In this document: positions 1-8,336 of the stretch, one piece after another
Layout of the letters: each line of letters begins with the position of its first letter
How positions within the stretch are numbered: the first letter of the stretch is position 1
Source: Rhizobium leguminosarum
Lineage (GTDB): Bacteria > Pseudomonadota > Alphaproteobacteria > Rhizobiales > Rhizobiaceae
Assembly (NCBI RefSeq): GCF_002953715.1
Contig: NZ_CP025014.1
Location: forward strand, 62,001 to 126,000
Length of the DNA: 64,000 nt
Direction: 5' to 3'
Position numbers and translations under genes: made by a program
The notes under the pieces: model-generated
The model's input: only the letters and a program-made list of their open reading frames with translations
Told to the model about the DNA's origin: nothing
Database searches by the model: none

Positions 1-427
1 GGCTTGCGGAATAACGCGCGACGCGGACGTCGAGGCCCTCGGCACGGGTGTCGGCGACCGGCACGATGGCGATGCGCAGCACCAGGTTCAGATCTTCCTC
101 GACCCAGACCTGCGCGGCGGCAAGGGCGTCGCGTGCCGCCGCCTCCAGCGAACCCGGAAGCGCGATCAGCGCGCCGTCGCCGCCGAAGACGAAGGGATAG
201 TCGCCCTTGCCGACGGAATTCAACACCGCTGAAATGACGCTGGCGCCCGCCATGTTGACGTCCTTGTAACGGCCGGCACCGATCGCCTGCGTCGAGCCGA
301 CGATGTCGGCGAGCGCCAGCACCCATCCATCCGGCAGCGGCCGGTAGTTGGCGGCGTCGGTCACGCCCTCGAATTCGCTGAAGAGCGGCACTTCGGCAAA
401 GAAATCTTCGTCGGTCACGGTTTTCAT
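1..427 (-). CDS. DUF3095 family protein (partial, cut by window edge)
   Basis: The first 142 codons are visible from an ATG at 427; the rest lies beyond the left edge. The N-terminal part reads LADIVGSTQAIGAGRYKDVN and then FVFGGDGALIALPG, which I recognise as the DUF3095 family, a group with a degenerate class III nucleotide-cyclase-like fold. The protein starts about 220 bp from the divergent methyltransferase gene. The biochemical role of DUF3095 proteins is not established to my knowledge, so no function is assigned. Confidence is for the family call. Confidence 0.8.
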   Translation of the reverse strand, partial: MKTVTDEDFFAEVPLFSEFEGVTDAANYRPLPDGWVLALADIVGSTQAIGAGRYKDVNMAGASVISAVLNSVGKGDYPFVFGGDGALIALPGSLEAAARDALAAAQVWVEEDLNLVLRIAIVPVADTRAEGLDVRVARYSAS

Positions 428-649
428 GTCATCGAGCTTAGCACAGACCCATGTTGCCACTGCAACGCCAATTCCCATTTACGGCAATCGACTTGGCGCG
501 GTTTCATGTGTTAGAGCCTTTCTTCGTTTCCAGGACGCAGGGAAACGCCCTATCTTTTTGTTTTTACGCAATTCCGACGCAAAACCGCTGCCGCATTTTT
601 GCTGGAATTGCTCCAGGACCGCTAACGATTTCATGACGGATACGGATAG

Positions 650-1129
650 ATGAGCCGCCTCGACAGCTTCATTCGCCGGTTGACGGCTCAACGCGACATT
701 CTGAACTCGATCATCGATCTGGTGGGGGAAATTCAAGGCCCGGTGCTGGAATTCGGCCTCGGCAATGGCCGCACCTATGATCACCTTCGCGAGAACTTTC
801 CCGGCCGGCGCATTGTCGCTTTCGACTGGGAAGTCCGTTCCTATTCGGCCTCGACACCAGAGGCACAAGACATGGTGACCGGTAATATCCGCGAGTCCGG
901 CCAGACTTTCGTCGGCATCGGTGCGGCACTTGCTCATGCCGACATCGGCACCGGCCATGACGAGATCGACGCGGTGACGCTGACCTGGCTGCCGCAACTG
1001 ATGGCCGGCGTGCTTGCCCATAACGGCGTCGCCGTCAGTGGGCTGCCACTGGAGCATCCCGAGCTGGTGGCGCTGCCGCTGCCAGACGGCATCAAGGAAG
1101 GCCGTTATTTCCTTTATCGAAGGACGTAA
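650..1129 (+). CDS. Class I SAM-dependent methyltransferase-like protein
   Basis: 159 aa. Residues 31-45 (PVLEFGLGNGRTYDH) form the glycine-rich SAM-binding motif I, and IVAFDWE at 55-61 fits the acidic strand-2 end (motif II). The protein is short and consists of little beyond the Rossmann core, like other small rhizobial methyltransferases of unknown substrate. It stands alone between a divergent DUF3095 gene and a convergent ABC exporter, so context gives no substrate. A 45-bp stretch resembling its 3' end recurs near 3421-3466. Confidence 0.72.
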   Translation: MSRLDSFIRRLTAQRDILNSIIDLVGEIQGPVLEFGLGNGRTYDHLRENFPGRRIVAFDWEVRSYSASTPEAQDMVTGNIRESGQTFVGIGAALAHADIGTGHDEIDAVTLTWLPQLMAGVLAHNGVAVSGLPLEHPELVALPLPDGIKEGRYFLYRRT

Positions 1130-1139
1130 AGGACAGCAT

Positions 1140-1260
1140 CAGCCCTACTCCATAATTCCTTAAATCGGAATCGATTTAAGGATAAAATTATCCAGCAATT
1201 CAAAGTGCTACAGCGTCCTTTGCGGCTCTCGAAAAGACGCGCGGCGCTGTAGCGTTTCGG
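1140..1260. repeat. Rhizobial palindromic intergenic repeat
   Basis: The gap between the convergent methyltransferase and ABC transporter genes contains two nested palindromes: TTAAATCG/CGATTTAA around 1161-1180 and CTACAGCG/CGCTGTAG at about 1209-1253. The arrangement matches small RIME-like mosaic repeats scattered between rhizobial genes. It may also serve as a bidirectional transcript end, but no clear T-tract is present. Class assignment is from memory. Confidence 0.5.
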
Positions 1261-1261
1261 T

Positions 1262-3052
1262 TCACGCCACCAGACCCTTGGTCAGTTCCAGCGCCTGCCG
1301 TTCGAACAGCCGGCGATAGATACCGTTATTGAGCCTGATCAGCGCCTGGTGATCGCCTTCCTCGACGATCTTTCCCTTGTCGAAGACCAGCAGCCGGTCC
1401 AGCGCTCGCACCGTGGACAGCCGGTGCGCGATGACCAGCGTCGTGCGGCCGTTCATCAGGCGTTCCATGGCCTGCTGGATCTGCACCTCGCTCTCACTGT
1501 CGAGGCTCGACGTCGCCTCATCCAGGATCAGCACCGGTGCATCGGCCAGGAAGGCACGGGCAATGGCGACACGCTGCCGCTCGCCGCCCGACAGCTTGAC
1601 GCCGCGTTCCCCCACCAGTGTCTCATAGCCCTTGGGAAGGTCCATGATGAAGTCGTGGGCACTGGCCTGTTTTGCCGCCTGCTCGATCTCGCGGCGCGAG
1701 GCGTTCGGCCTGGAATAGGCGATGTTTTCCGCAAGCGTGCGGTGGAATAGGATGGGCTCCTGCTGCACGATGGCGATCTGACCGCGCAGGCTGGATTGCT
1801 TGACCGCCGCGATATCCTGCCCGTCGATGCGGATTTCGCCCGAGTTGACGTCATAGAGGCGTTGGATGAGCTTGACGAAGGTCGTCTTGCCGGACCCCGA
1901 ATGCCCCACCAGGCCCACGCGCTCACCCGGCTTGATGGTGACCGAAAAGTCCTCATAAAGCGGAGTGGGATGAGCGCCATACTGGAAGGTGATGCGATCG
2001 AAGACGATCTCGCCCACGCCAATCTCGATCGGCGTGGCGTTCGGCTTGTCCTCGATGCCGAGCGGCATCTTGTCGAGCAGCACCAGCTCTTCCATGTCGT
2101 TGACGGCACGCTGCAGATTACGGATGTCCTGGCCGACATTGCGCAGATAGCCTTGCAAAACGAAGAACATCGCCAGCACGAAGGTGATGTCGCCAGGTGT
2201 CGCCAGCCCCTGCCGCCACATGACCAGGCCCGTTCCCAGAATACCTGCCTGCATGGAAACCATCAGGAAACCCTGGATCGTGCCGCTCAATGTGCCGCGC
2301 TTCCATGTCCGTCGCGTGCGGCTGTCCCATTTGGCCAGCACGTGGCCCAGTCGCTTCTCTTCGCGGCTCTCGGCCCCGAAGGCCTTGACCACCGAATTGC
2401 AGCTGATGGCATCCGCCAGTGCACCACCAAGCTTGGTGTCCCAGGCATTGGCAAGCCGTGCCGCCGGCGACACGAAGCCCATGGAAAGCGCCACGGTCAC
2501 GCCGATATAGATCAGCGAGCCCGCAGCCACGATCAGGCCCATGATCGGCCAGTAGCTGCCGAGCACGATGCTGGCGCCCACCAGCATGACGATGGACGGC
2601 AGCAGGGCGACCAGCAGCAGGTCGTTGAGCTGGTCGAGCGCCCACATGCCGCGGGTGATCTTGCGCACCGTCGAACCGGCGAAGCTGTTGGCGTGCCAGT
2701 CGGTCGAGAACCGCTGCACCTTGTGGAAACCATTATTCGTCACATCCGCCATGGTGCGCAGCGTCAGCCGGATGATGCCGTTGAAGATGAACCAGCGCAG
2801 TGCCACGCTGGTCAGGCCCAGAGCCACGACGATGACGAAGGCGCGCAGCGCCCGGTCAGCCGCATTGCTGCCGGCAATGGCATCGACGATCTGGCCGGAA
2901 AAAACCGGCACCATGACTTCGGCCAGCGTGCTGGCAATGACCAACACGATGATGATGCCCACCAATACTGGCCGATGGCGCCAATGATGGAAAACAAAGC
3001 CGAGCACATGGCGATAGGCATCGGCGCGGAAATCGAGCTTCTTGCGAGTCAT
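1262..3052 (-). CDS. ABC exporter, fused permease and ATP-binding protein
   Basis: 596 aa half-transporter of the multidrug/lipid exporter (type IV) family. The N-terminal half (about residues 25-310) has roughly six hydrophobic helices. The ATPase domain shows Walker A GHSGSGKT at 383-390, signature LSGGERQRVA from 487, Walker B VLILDEATSSLD from 507 and the switch AHRLST near 540. Such proteins homodimerise or pair with a second half-transporter in the inner membrane and extrude hydrophobic or glycolipid substrates using ATP. No partner or substrate gene is adjacent, so the substrate is unknown. An ATG at 3052 gives the normal family length. Confidence 0.9.
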   Translation of the reverse strand: MTRKKLDFRADAYRHVLGFVFHHWRHRPVLVGIIIVLVIASTLAEVMVPVFSGQIVDAIAGSNAADRALRAFVIVVALGLTSVALRWFIFNGIIRLTLRTMADVTNNGFHKVQRFSTDWHANSFAGSTVRKITRGMWALDQLNDLLLVALLPSIVMLVGASIVLGSYWPIMGLIVAAGSLIYIGVTVALSMGFVSPAARLANAWDTKLGGALADAISCNSVVKAFGAESREEKRLGHVLAKWDSRTRRTWKRGTLSGTIQGFLMVSMQAGILGTGLVMWRQGLATPGDITFVLAMFFVLQGYLRNVGQDIRNLQRAVNDMEELVLLDKMPLGIEDKPNATPIEIGVGEIVFDRITFQYGAHPTPLYEDFSVTIKPGERVGLVGHSGSGKTTFVKLIQRLYDVNSGEIRIDGQDIAAVKQSSLRGQIAIVQQEPILFHRTLAENIAYSRPNASRREIEQAAKQASAHDFIMDLPKGYETLVGERGVKLSGGERQRVAIARAFLADAPVLILDEATSSLDSESEVQIQQAMERLMNGRTTLVIAHRLSTVRALDRLLVFDKGKIVEEGDHQALIRLNNGIYRRLFERQALELTKGLVA

Positions 3053-3471
3053 TTTAATCGCTCGGCGCCGTGTCGGCGTCCGGTCCTCAGAATCGAGAGT
3101 TGGATGGCACAGCCCAAGCGGGAGACGAAATAATCGCGTCAGATCAATCGGGCTATGAATTAAGGGAAAACCGCATGTCGGGCGCGCTCGAGGCGGGCCG
3201 CGAATGGAAATGACCTAGTGTCGGGACATTCCGCACGGGAAGGTTTCGATGATTGCTGGCATGCAACGCCTCCCTTATGTTTGAACTCAAGCGGTGAGCG
3301 TTTTGTACCGAAGCATTTCGCCATTGCCAAGCGGATATTTGCAACCTTACGGAAAGTGATGCGGAAACGACACACCTTGTGCGCTTGCGAGGAGAGGGTT
3401 CGGCCGGCCCATTCGCTAAAAGCGGCATCAAGAAAGGCCGTTATTCCACTACCGCAGGACGTAATCCCCGC
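3053..3471. other. Intergenic gap with relic of a methyltransferase 3' end
   Basis: No convincing gene lies in these 420 bp. Near 3421-3466 the plus strand reads much like the last 15 codons of the methyltransferase at 650-1129 (GGCATCAAGAAAGGCCGTTA here, GGCATCAAGGAAGGCCGTTA there, both ending in GGACGTAA). The frame is not preserved upstream, so this looks like a decayed second copy. Confidence 0.35.
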
Positions 3472-3927
3472 TCAGGAAGCGCAGGAATAGGATGTGGCCG
3501 GGAGCGCGGTCAGTTTTGCCTCGAAGTCGGCGGCGATTTTGTCCAGCGTCACGCTGTCCAATCGTCGCAGGAGCAGGGCCTGGGCTTCCTTCATCGCGTC
3601 GCCGAGGGCGACATTCACCGCCTGTTCCACAAGACACTCCGGCTGATCGTCGGCTGGGCCGATGGCGAAGAGATGCGGTTCGCCAATGGCGCGGTAGACG
3701 TCGAGCAGGGTGATCTCAGACAGCGGACGCACCAGCGTCCAGCCGCCGCCATGGCCCTTTTCGGAGCGGACGTAACCCTGTTCGCGAAGGCCGGCCATGG
3801 TGCGGCGGACGACGACCGGATTGGTGTTCAGCATCTTGGCAATCATGTCGGAGGTCGCCGAGTGCTGGTGCTTATCCATGTGGATCAGCACGTGCAGCAT
3901 GCGTGAAAGGCGGCTGTCATTGCGCAT
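3472..3927 (-). CDS. Rrf2 family transcriptional regulator
   Basis: 151 aa. The N-terminal winged helix (MRNDSRLSRMLHVLIHMDKH, then NPVVVRRTMAGLREQGYV) and the GHGGGWTLVRPLSEITLLDVYRAI wing are typical of Rrf2 proteins. Only one cysteine (in QPECLVEQAV) is seen, so the three-cysteine Fe-S cluster of IscR/NsrR is absent; this resembles the YwnA/CymR-like cluster-free branch. I chose the ATG at 3927 because AGGAAGAG precedes it. It is divergent from the flavoprotein at 4059 with a 131-bp shared promoter region, the usual layout for an Rrf2 regulator controlling an NAD(P)/FAD oxidoreductase. Target and signal are inferred, not shown. Confidence 0.88.
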   Translation of the reverse strand: MRNDSRLSRMLHVLIHMDKHQHSATSDMIAKMLNTNPVVVRRTMAGLREQGYVRSEKGHGGGWTLVRPLSEITLLDVYRAIGEPHLFAIGPADDQPECLVEQAVNVALGDAMKEAQALLLRRLDSVTLDKIAADFEAKLTALPATSYSCAS

Positions 3928-4058
3928 GGTTCTCTTCCTGTCGATCGGAAGGGTCATTATCGCAAGCGGATCGTAACAAGACAAGTAACATGATGCTTGA
4001 CGGCGGCATATCACGTAACTTATGTTGAGTCATGAGTTCGATATCAGAGGAGAGTTCC

Positions 4059-4964
4059 ATGTCGTTCGAAGCCATCGTCATCGGCGGAAATTTTTCCGGC
4101 CTGTCGGCAGCCATGCAGCTTGCCCGGGCGCGGCGGCGGGTTCTGCTTGTTGATGCCGGCGCGCCGCGCAATCGGTTTTCTGAAGCGTCGCATGGCTTCC
4201 TCGGCCAGGACGGCCAGACGCCGGCGGCGATCATGAGGGAGGGAAAACGGCAGCTTTCGCTTTATCCGAGCATCACCATCCGCGAGGGGAAAGTCGTCCG
4301 GGCACTGAGGGATGGTGACGCGTTCATTGTCGGCACCGAAGACGGCGGCGAAGAACGAGCCGCGCGCATCGTGCTCGCAACCGGCGTCAGCGACACGCTG
4401 CCGGAAATCCCCGGCCTCAAGGACCGGTGGGGCCGCTCCGTGCTGCACTGCCCCTATTGCCACGGTTTTGAGGTCAGCGGCGGCAAGCTCGGCGTTCTGG
4501 CAAACCATCCGCATTCGGCCCATTCGGCCATGATGATCCCGGATTGGGGAGCGACGACTTATTTCACCCAGGCGCTGTTCGAGCCCGATGAAGAGCAATT
4601 GGTGAAGCTGACGGCCCGTGGTGTCCGGATCGAATCCAGCCCTATCGTGGAATTGTTGAGCGACAGTCCGAAGCTTGAGGCCGTTCGCCTCGCCGATGGC
4701 CGCGTCGTGCCGCTCGATGCCGTGTTCGTCGCGCCGAAAACGACGATGGCGAGCCCGGTTGCCGAACAGCTCGGCTGCGCCTTCGATGACGGCCCGTTCG
4801 GGCCGGTCATCCGGACAGGGGATAACAAGGAAACCACCATCACGGGTGTCTTTGCCGCCGGCGATGCGGCAAGCGCCATGCACAATGCCACGCTCGCCTC
4901 CGCTTCGGGCGTGCTCGCCGGCGTGCACTGCCATCAATCGCTTGTCATGCAGTCGGCCGCGTAA
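4059..4964 (+). CDS. NAD(P)/FAD-dependent oxidoreductase, thioredoxin reductase-like
   Basis: 301 aa, the length of low-molecular-weight thioredoxin reductases. The FAD-binding start is AIVIGGNFSGLSAAMQLARA, a variant of GxGxxG. HCPYCHGFEV supplies the redox CxxC, and GVFAAGDAA near the C-terminus is the second FAD motif. The start at 4059 follows GAGGAGAG and removes nine weak upstream residues. In related proteins the CxxC passes electrons from NAD(P)H to a disulphide partner, but no thioredoxin gene is next to it, so this may be one of the thioredoxin-reductase-like enzymes with another acceptor. Probably regulated by the divergent Rrf2 protein. Confidence 0.87.
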   Translation: MSFEAIVIGGNFSGLSAAMQLARARRRVLLVDAGAPRNRFSEASHGFLGQDGQTPAAIMREGKRQLSLYPSITIREGKVVRALRDGDAFIVGTEDGGEERAARIVLATGVSDTLPEIPGLKDRWGRSVLHCPYCHGFEVSGGKLGVLANHPHSAHSAMMIPDWGATTYFTQALFEPDEEQLVKLTARGVRIESSPIVELLSDSPKLEAVRLADGRVVPLDAVFVAPKTTMASPVAEQLGCAFDDGPFGPVIRTGDNKETTITGVFAAGDAASAMHNATLASASGVLAGVHCHQSLVMQSAA

Positions 4965-5210
4965 GGCGGAAACAGCACGTTAACCGGGTTGAATTCTTCC
5001 CCAGCAGGTCAAGGACCTTCACGTCCACCTCGTCACCGAGGTGAAAATCTCAAGGCGTTAATCATTGCTTCTAAAATAATGAGCCGTTGTAACCGACTTA
5101 TTGCAATTTCTACGTTTGAATTGTAGCTGTTTTTCAGCCGCAGCTACTATCGCTCAACGACCGTGGTGAGACAATAGCAGACGCGCAGCACGCAGAACGG
5201 GGGCATCGAG

Positions 5211-5657
5211 TTGGGGTTTACTGACGCTGTTGGGACGGCTCTTGTGCAGAAATATGCAACTTTCGCGGGCAGGGCCTCCCGCTCGGAATATTGGTGGTTT
5301 GTCTTATTCTATTTCACGGTGCTGTTCGCGATCGGAATCGCGTGTCTTGTGACCTCCAGCTTTTCCGACTTCCGGGGCGGAGTTCCGCCACCAGTCGGCC
5401 TCCTCGTGTTCATCGGCGGATTGACTTGGCTGGCAATGTTTTTGCCACAGGTGGCCCTTCAGGTTCGCCGTTTCCATGATCGAAATATTTCCGCTTGGTG
5501 GTATCTCGCGCTGTTCGTCGGCGGCTTCGTTCCCTACTTCAATGTCATTGCCGGTATCGCGATCCTCGTGATCTGCTTGCTTCCAGGCACGGAAGGTCCG
5601 AACAAATTCGGGCCAGATCCGCTGCGTCCCCAAGCGCGAGCGGAGGTCTTTGCCTAG
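5211..5657 (+). CDS. DUF805 membrane protein, copy 1
   Basis: 148 aa with an initial TTG preceded by GAACGGGGGC. Residues 15-40 carry the DUF805 hallmark FAGRASRSEYWWFVLF, followed by four hydrophobic helices, the conserved VRRFHDR turn (about residue 86) and the C-terminal GTEGPNKFGPDPL. DUF805 proteins are small inner-membrane proteins of unknown role. This is the upstream member of a tandem pair (about 70% identical to the one at 5864) and heads the MoxR/DUF58 membrane operon. The copies differ mainly in the membrane helices. Confidence 0.88.
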   Translation: MGFTDAVGTALVQKYATFAGRASRSEYWWFVLFYFTVLFAIGIACLVTSSFSDFRGGVPPPVGLLVFIGGLTWLAMFLPQVALQVRRFHDRNISAWWYLALFVGGFVPYFNVIAGIAILVICLLPGTEGPNKFGPDPLRPQARAEVFA

Positions 5658-5740
5658 CGCATGGCCATCCGCAACGTCGGCCTGTTGGGTCTGTTCCTGG
5701 GCCACGATTCAGTTTCCGCATCAGCGAGCGTCTGTTGGAG
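5658..5740 (+). pseudogene. Relic of the 5' end of the DUF4129 gene
   Basis: After the stop of DUF805 copy 1, an ATG at 5661 opens MAIRNVGLLGLFLGHDSVSA, closely matching the signal-peptide start MTIRNLGLLVALLLATSVQF of the intact gene at 6314. Similarity stops after about 25 codons where the second copy of the duplicated promoter region begins. It is the scar of the tandem duplication and not expected to make a functional product. Confidence 0.65.
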
Positions 5741-5863
5741 CAATCGACTTATTGCAATTTCTACGTTTGAATTGTAGCTGTTTTCATCTTAATGACTATC
5801 AAGCAAGACGATGGTGAGACCGTGGATCACCGTGCTTGAATCAGCATAAATGGGGGCATTGAA

Positions 5864-6310
5864 ATGGGGTTTACTGAAGCTGTTCGGACAGTTTTAACGC
5901 AGAAGTACGCAACCTTCTCCGGCAGGGCTTCCCGCTCGGAATATTGGTGGTTCGTGCTGTTCTATACCTTGGTAGGGCTCGCGCTTGTAATTTTGGCTTT
6001 GGCGGTAGGCGCCTTTTCCGACCAACAGGGTGGAGTTTCGTCAGCGGTGGTCGCCATCATGGTGATCGGTGGATTGTTTGGGCTTGCAATCTTTTTACCA
6101 ATATTATCCCTTCAGGTTCGCCGTTTCCACGATCGCGACATTTCCGGTTGGTGGTATCTCGCGCTGATCGTCTTGGGCATGGTTCCCTATATCGGTACCG
6201 TTACGGGTCTCGCGATCACGGTTATTTCCGTAATGAGGGGCACGGATGGTCCGAACAGGTTCGGGCCGGATCCGCTGCGTCCCGAAGCGAGAGCAGAGGT
6301 CTTTGCCTAG
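5864..6310 (+). CDS. DUF805 membrane protein, copy 2
   Basis: 148 aa, same length as copy 1, with the same FSGRASRSEYWWFVLF, VRRFHDRDISGWW and GTDGPNRFGPDPL blocks. Starts with ATG after GGGGGCATTGAA, whereas copy 1 uses TTG. Its stop lies 3 bp before the DUF4129 start, so it is the member physically coupled to the operon. Role unknown; as a four-helix inner-membrane protein next to DUF4129/DUF4350/RDD proteins it probably belongs to the same membrane assembly. Confidence 0.88.
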   Translation: MGFTEAVRTVLTQKYATFSGRASRSEYWWFVLFYTLVGLALVILALAVGAFSDQQGGVSSAVVAIMVIGGLFGLAIFLPILSLQVRRFHDRDISGWWYLALIVLGMVPYIGTVTGLAITVISVMRGTDGPNRFGPDPLRPEARAEVFA

Positions 6311-6313
6311 AGA

Positions 6314-7069
6314 ATGACCATCCGCAATCTCGGCCTGCTGGTGGCTCTGTTGCTTGCCACCTCGGTTCAGTTTTCGCCTGCTTGGGCGCAAGACAGCGAC
6401 AGTCAGCAGGTTGGGGGCGGCGATCATCAAAAGAGCGCCGTCGGAGCCGAATATGCCGCGCAGTGCCAGCAGAACGGATTGCGCTGCACGCTCGTCTATG
6501 GCGACGCCTCTGCAAAGGTCGAACCGGCATCGAATACGACAAAATCGTCGCCACAACGCAAGCCGTTGATGAGCCCGCGGGAGCCGGTCGTCAACGGTCC
6601 TCTGGCGGTTGCTATCGTGCTTGTCGGTCTCATTGTGGCCGTCGGCTTGTGGATACGCTTCGGAAATGGCGGTGTCTTGCTCTCGTCTGCTCCACGCGAC
6701 ATCAAGCGGCAGGGGGAGGCGCCGGAAAGCTGGCGCACGTCAGCAGCCGAGGCCGAGGAAAAGCCGAGCGACTTCCTGCAGCGCATTGCCGCCATGGCGG
6801 ATCGCAGGCAGGCGCTTGTCCTGCTGCTCAGACATTGCCTGCTTCATGCAGCAGATATGACGGGAACACGGCTTTTCCGCTCGGATACGGAACGGGCCGT
6901 TTTCGCCCGTCTACCGAGCAATATGCCCGAACGCGATAGGCTTGAAAATTTTCTGACGGCAGTGGAACTCGTTCATTACGGCGGCCGCACGCTTGCGGAA
7001 AGCCATTTCGGCGTCCTTCTGACGACGGCGCGCGGCTTGCTGTCATCAGGCAGAGTGGCCAATGCGTAA
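6314..7069 (+). CDS. DUF4129 domain protein
   Basis: 251 aa. A cleavable signal peptide (residues 1-25, ending SPAWA-QDS) is followed by a periplasmic stretch with two cysteines (QCQQNGLRC), one transmembrane helix at about 99-116 (LAVAIVLVGLIVAVGLW) and a cytoplasmic C-terminal domain with DRRQALVLLLRHCLLHAA and RLENFLTAVELVHYGG, the DUF4129 signature. DUF4129 proteins commonly sit beside MoxR ATPases and DUF58 proteins, as here. It overlaps the next gene by 8 bp. Confidence 0.8.
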   Translation: MTIRNLGLLVALLLATSVQFSPAWAQDSDSQQVGGGDHQKSAVGAEYAAQCQQNGLRCTLVYGDASAKVEPASNTTKSSPQRKPLMSPREPVVNGPLAVAIVLVGLIVAVGLWIRFGNGGVLLSSAPRDIKRQGEAPESWRTSAAEAEEKPSDFLQRIAAMADRRQALVLLLRHCLLHAADMTGTRLFRSDTERAVFARLPSNMPERDRLENFLTAVELVHYGGRTLAESHFGVLLTTARGLLSSGRVANA

Positions 7070-8336
7070 CTCGGGGCCTCTTCTGTTGCTGGGGCTGCTG
7101 CTTGCGCTGGCGGCTCTGGCAGTCTTTGCGCTTTCGCGCGGCAGCGATTTCGACCGCTCGCCGCTTGGCAACAAGGGGTTGGAAACGTGGCTGCAAGCCA
7201 AGGGTATCCCTGTCGTACGATCCGACCCTCATGTCGCTCGGGCGCGTTCGGAAATCTCGCTGCGCATCATTCCCCTGTCGATACGCCAAGCCGAGGCTGT
7301 CGCACCTCAGGCAAACGAGGAAGCGGATGACGCAGGCCCGGAAAGCCCGATCCGGGAGTCAAACCGCTATGCGCTGCCGACGCTGATCGTTTTGCCGAAA
7401 TGGCGCGGTAGTGTCTCAACGGATGGTGTTGCCGGCAAATCCGGACTGGCCGATCTCGCCGATATCGGCGGCGAACTCGACAAGATCGGTTATTCAGATT
7501 TTGGCTTCGCCCGCAGCAGCACCGATTTTGAAGTGGCGCAACCACAGCTGAAACCGGGCCAGCCAATCAATATCGCCCTCTATCAGGCACAAACCTTCGA
7601 ACGGTCGAGCCTCCCGAGCGGCTGGGAGGAACTCGCGGGCACGCCGTCGGGTGCATTGCTCCTGCATGGTGAGGACGACCCCAACGTCTATCTGCTATCG
7701 GATCCGGACCTGTTGAACAATCACGGACTGGCTCTGGCCGACAACGCCTCCTTTGCCGTGTCGCTGGTCACGCTGCTGCGCGGCGCGGGCGAGAAGCGGC
7801 CAATCTATCTGGATACGGCCGGCCTGCCCCTGGATAGCAAGAAACCGGCGGATGAGGGCCGGACCTACGAGCGCTCTGCCTCCGATTTCAAGCGGTTTTT
7901 CGCTTATCCGCTGTCCGTCATCTGGGGAGTGCTGTTTGTCGTCGCCGCGATTTGTTTCTGGCGCGGCGCCTATCGCTTCGGGCCTGCCTTGAACGAGACA
8001 TCCGGAAACATCGAGCTGTCGAAGACCGCCGCGATCGACGCGACGGCGCGTCTGCTGCGCCTTTCGGGCAATGATGGCCGGATGACCGGACAGTTCGTGC
8101 TCCATCTGCTTGCGGACAAGGCGCAACTGGTCTTCGGCCCCGGAGCCGGAAACGAGGCGGGCATAGAGCGGCTGTTTCAACGCCTGGCGCGCCGCGATCA
8201 GGCGGCGGCGAAGGCATTGCATTCGTCAGCGCAGGCGCTGATCGATCGTGGACATCGGATGACGCGGGCGGATCTGCACCGCAATCTCGAAATTTTTAGA
8301 AAATCGCTGGGGAGCACTGACCTTGGATCTAGGTGA
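7062..8336 (+). CDS. DUF4350 domain membrane protein
   Basis: 424 aa. One N-terminal membrane anchor (LLLLGLLLALAALAVFALSRG) precedes a periplasmic domain with YALPTLIVLPKWRG and LLHGEDDPNVYLLSDPDLLNNHGLA, the GATase-like core of DUF4350 (the N/H/G block is characteristic). A second helix at about 281-301 (VIWGVLFVVAAICFW) leads to a cytoplasmic tail. Family members are partners of MoxR/DUF58 systems and usually lack catalytic residues. It overlaps the DUF4129 gene upstream (8 bp) and the MoxR gene downstream (14 bp), so translation is probably coupled. Confidence 0.8.
   Translation: MRNSGPLLLLGLLLALAALAVFALSRGSDFDRSPLGNKGLETWLQAKGIPVVRSDPHVARARSEISLRIIPLSIRQAEAVAPQANEEADDAGPESPIRESNRYALPTLIVLPKWRGSVSTDGVAGKSGLADLADIGGELDKIGYSDFGFARSSTDFEVAQPQLKPGQPINIALYQAQTFERSSLPSGWEELAGTPSGALLLHGEDDPNVYLLSDPDLLNNHGLALADNASFAVSLVTLLRGAGEKRPIYLDTAGLPLDSKKPADEGRTYERSASDFKRFFAYPLSVIWGVLFVVAAICFWRGAYRFGPALNETSGNIELSKTAAIDATARLLRLSGNDGRMTGQFVLHLLADKAQLVFGPGAGNEAGIERLFQRLARRDQAAAKALHSSAQALIDRGHRMTRADLHRNLEIFRKSLGSTDLGSR

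Larger units (their letters stand above)
5091..5740 (+). repeat. Tandem segmental duplication, copy 1 (DUF805 unit)
   Basis: This segment and the next (about 5742-6385) are copies offset by about 651-653 bp. Both begin with CGACTTATTGCAATTTCTAC in the promoter region, run through a complete DUF805 gene and end in the first codons of the DUF4129 gene. In copy 1 the DUF4129 beginning survives only as a relic after the stop at 5657 (MAIRNVGLL.., compare MTIRNLGLL.. at 6314). Confidence 0.8.

Noticed and set aside
1796..3133. 445-residue open frame on the plus strand
   Set aside because: Antisense to the ABC exporter, whose motifs are complete; composition is His/Arg/Asp-rich with no domain, a typical shadow of GC-rich coding.
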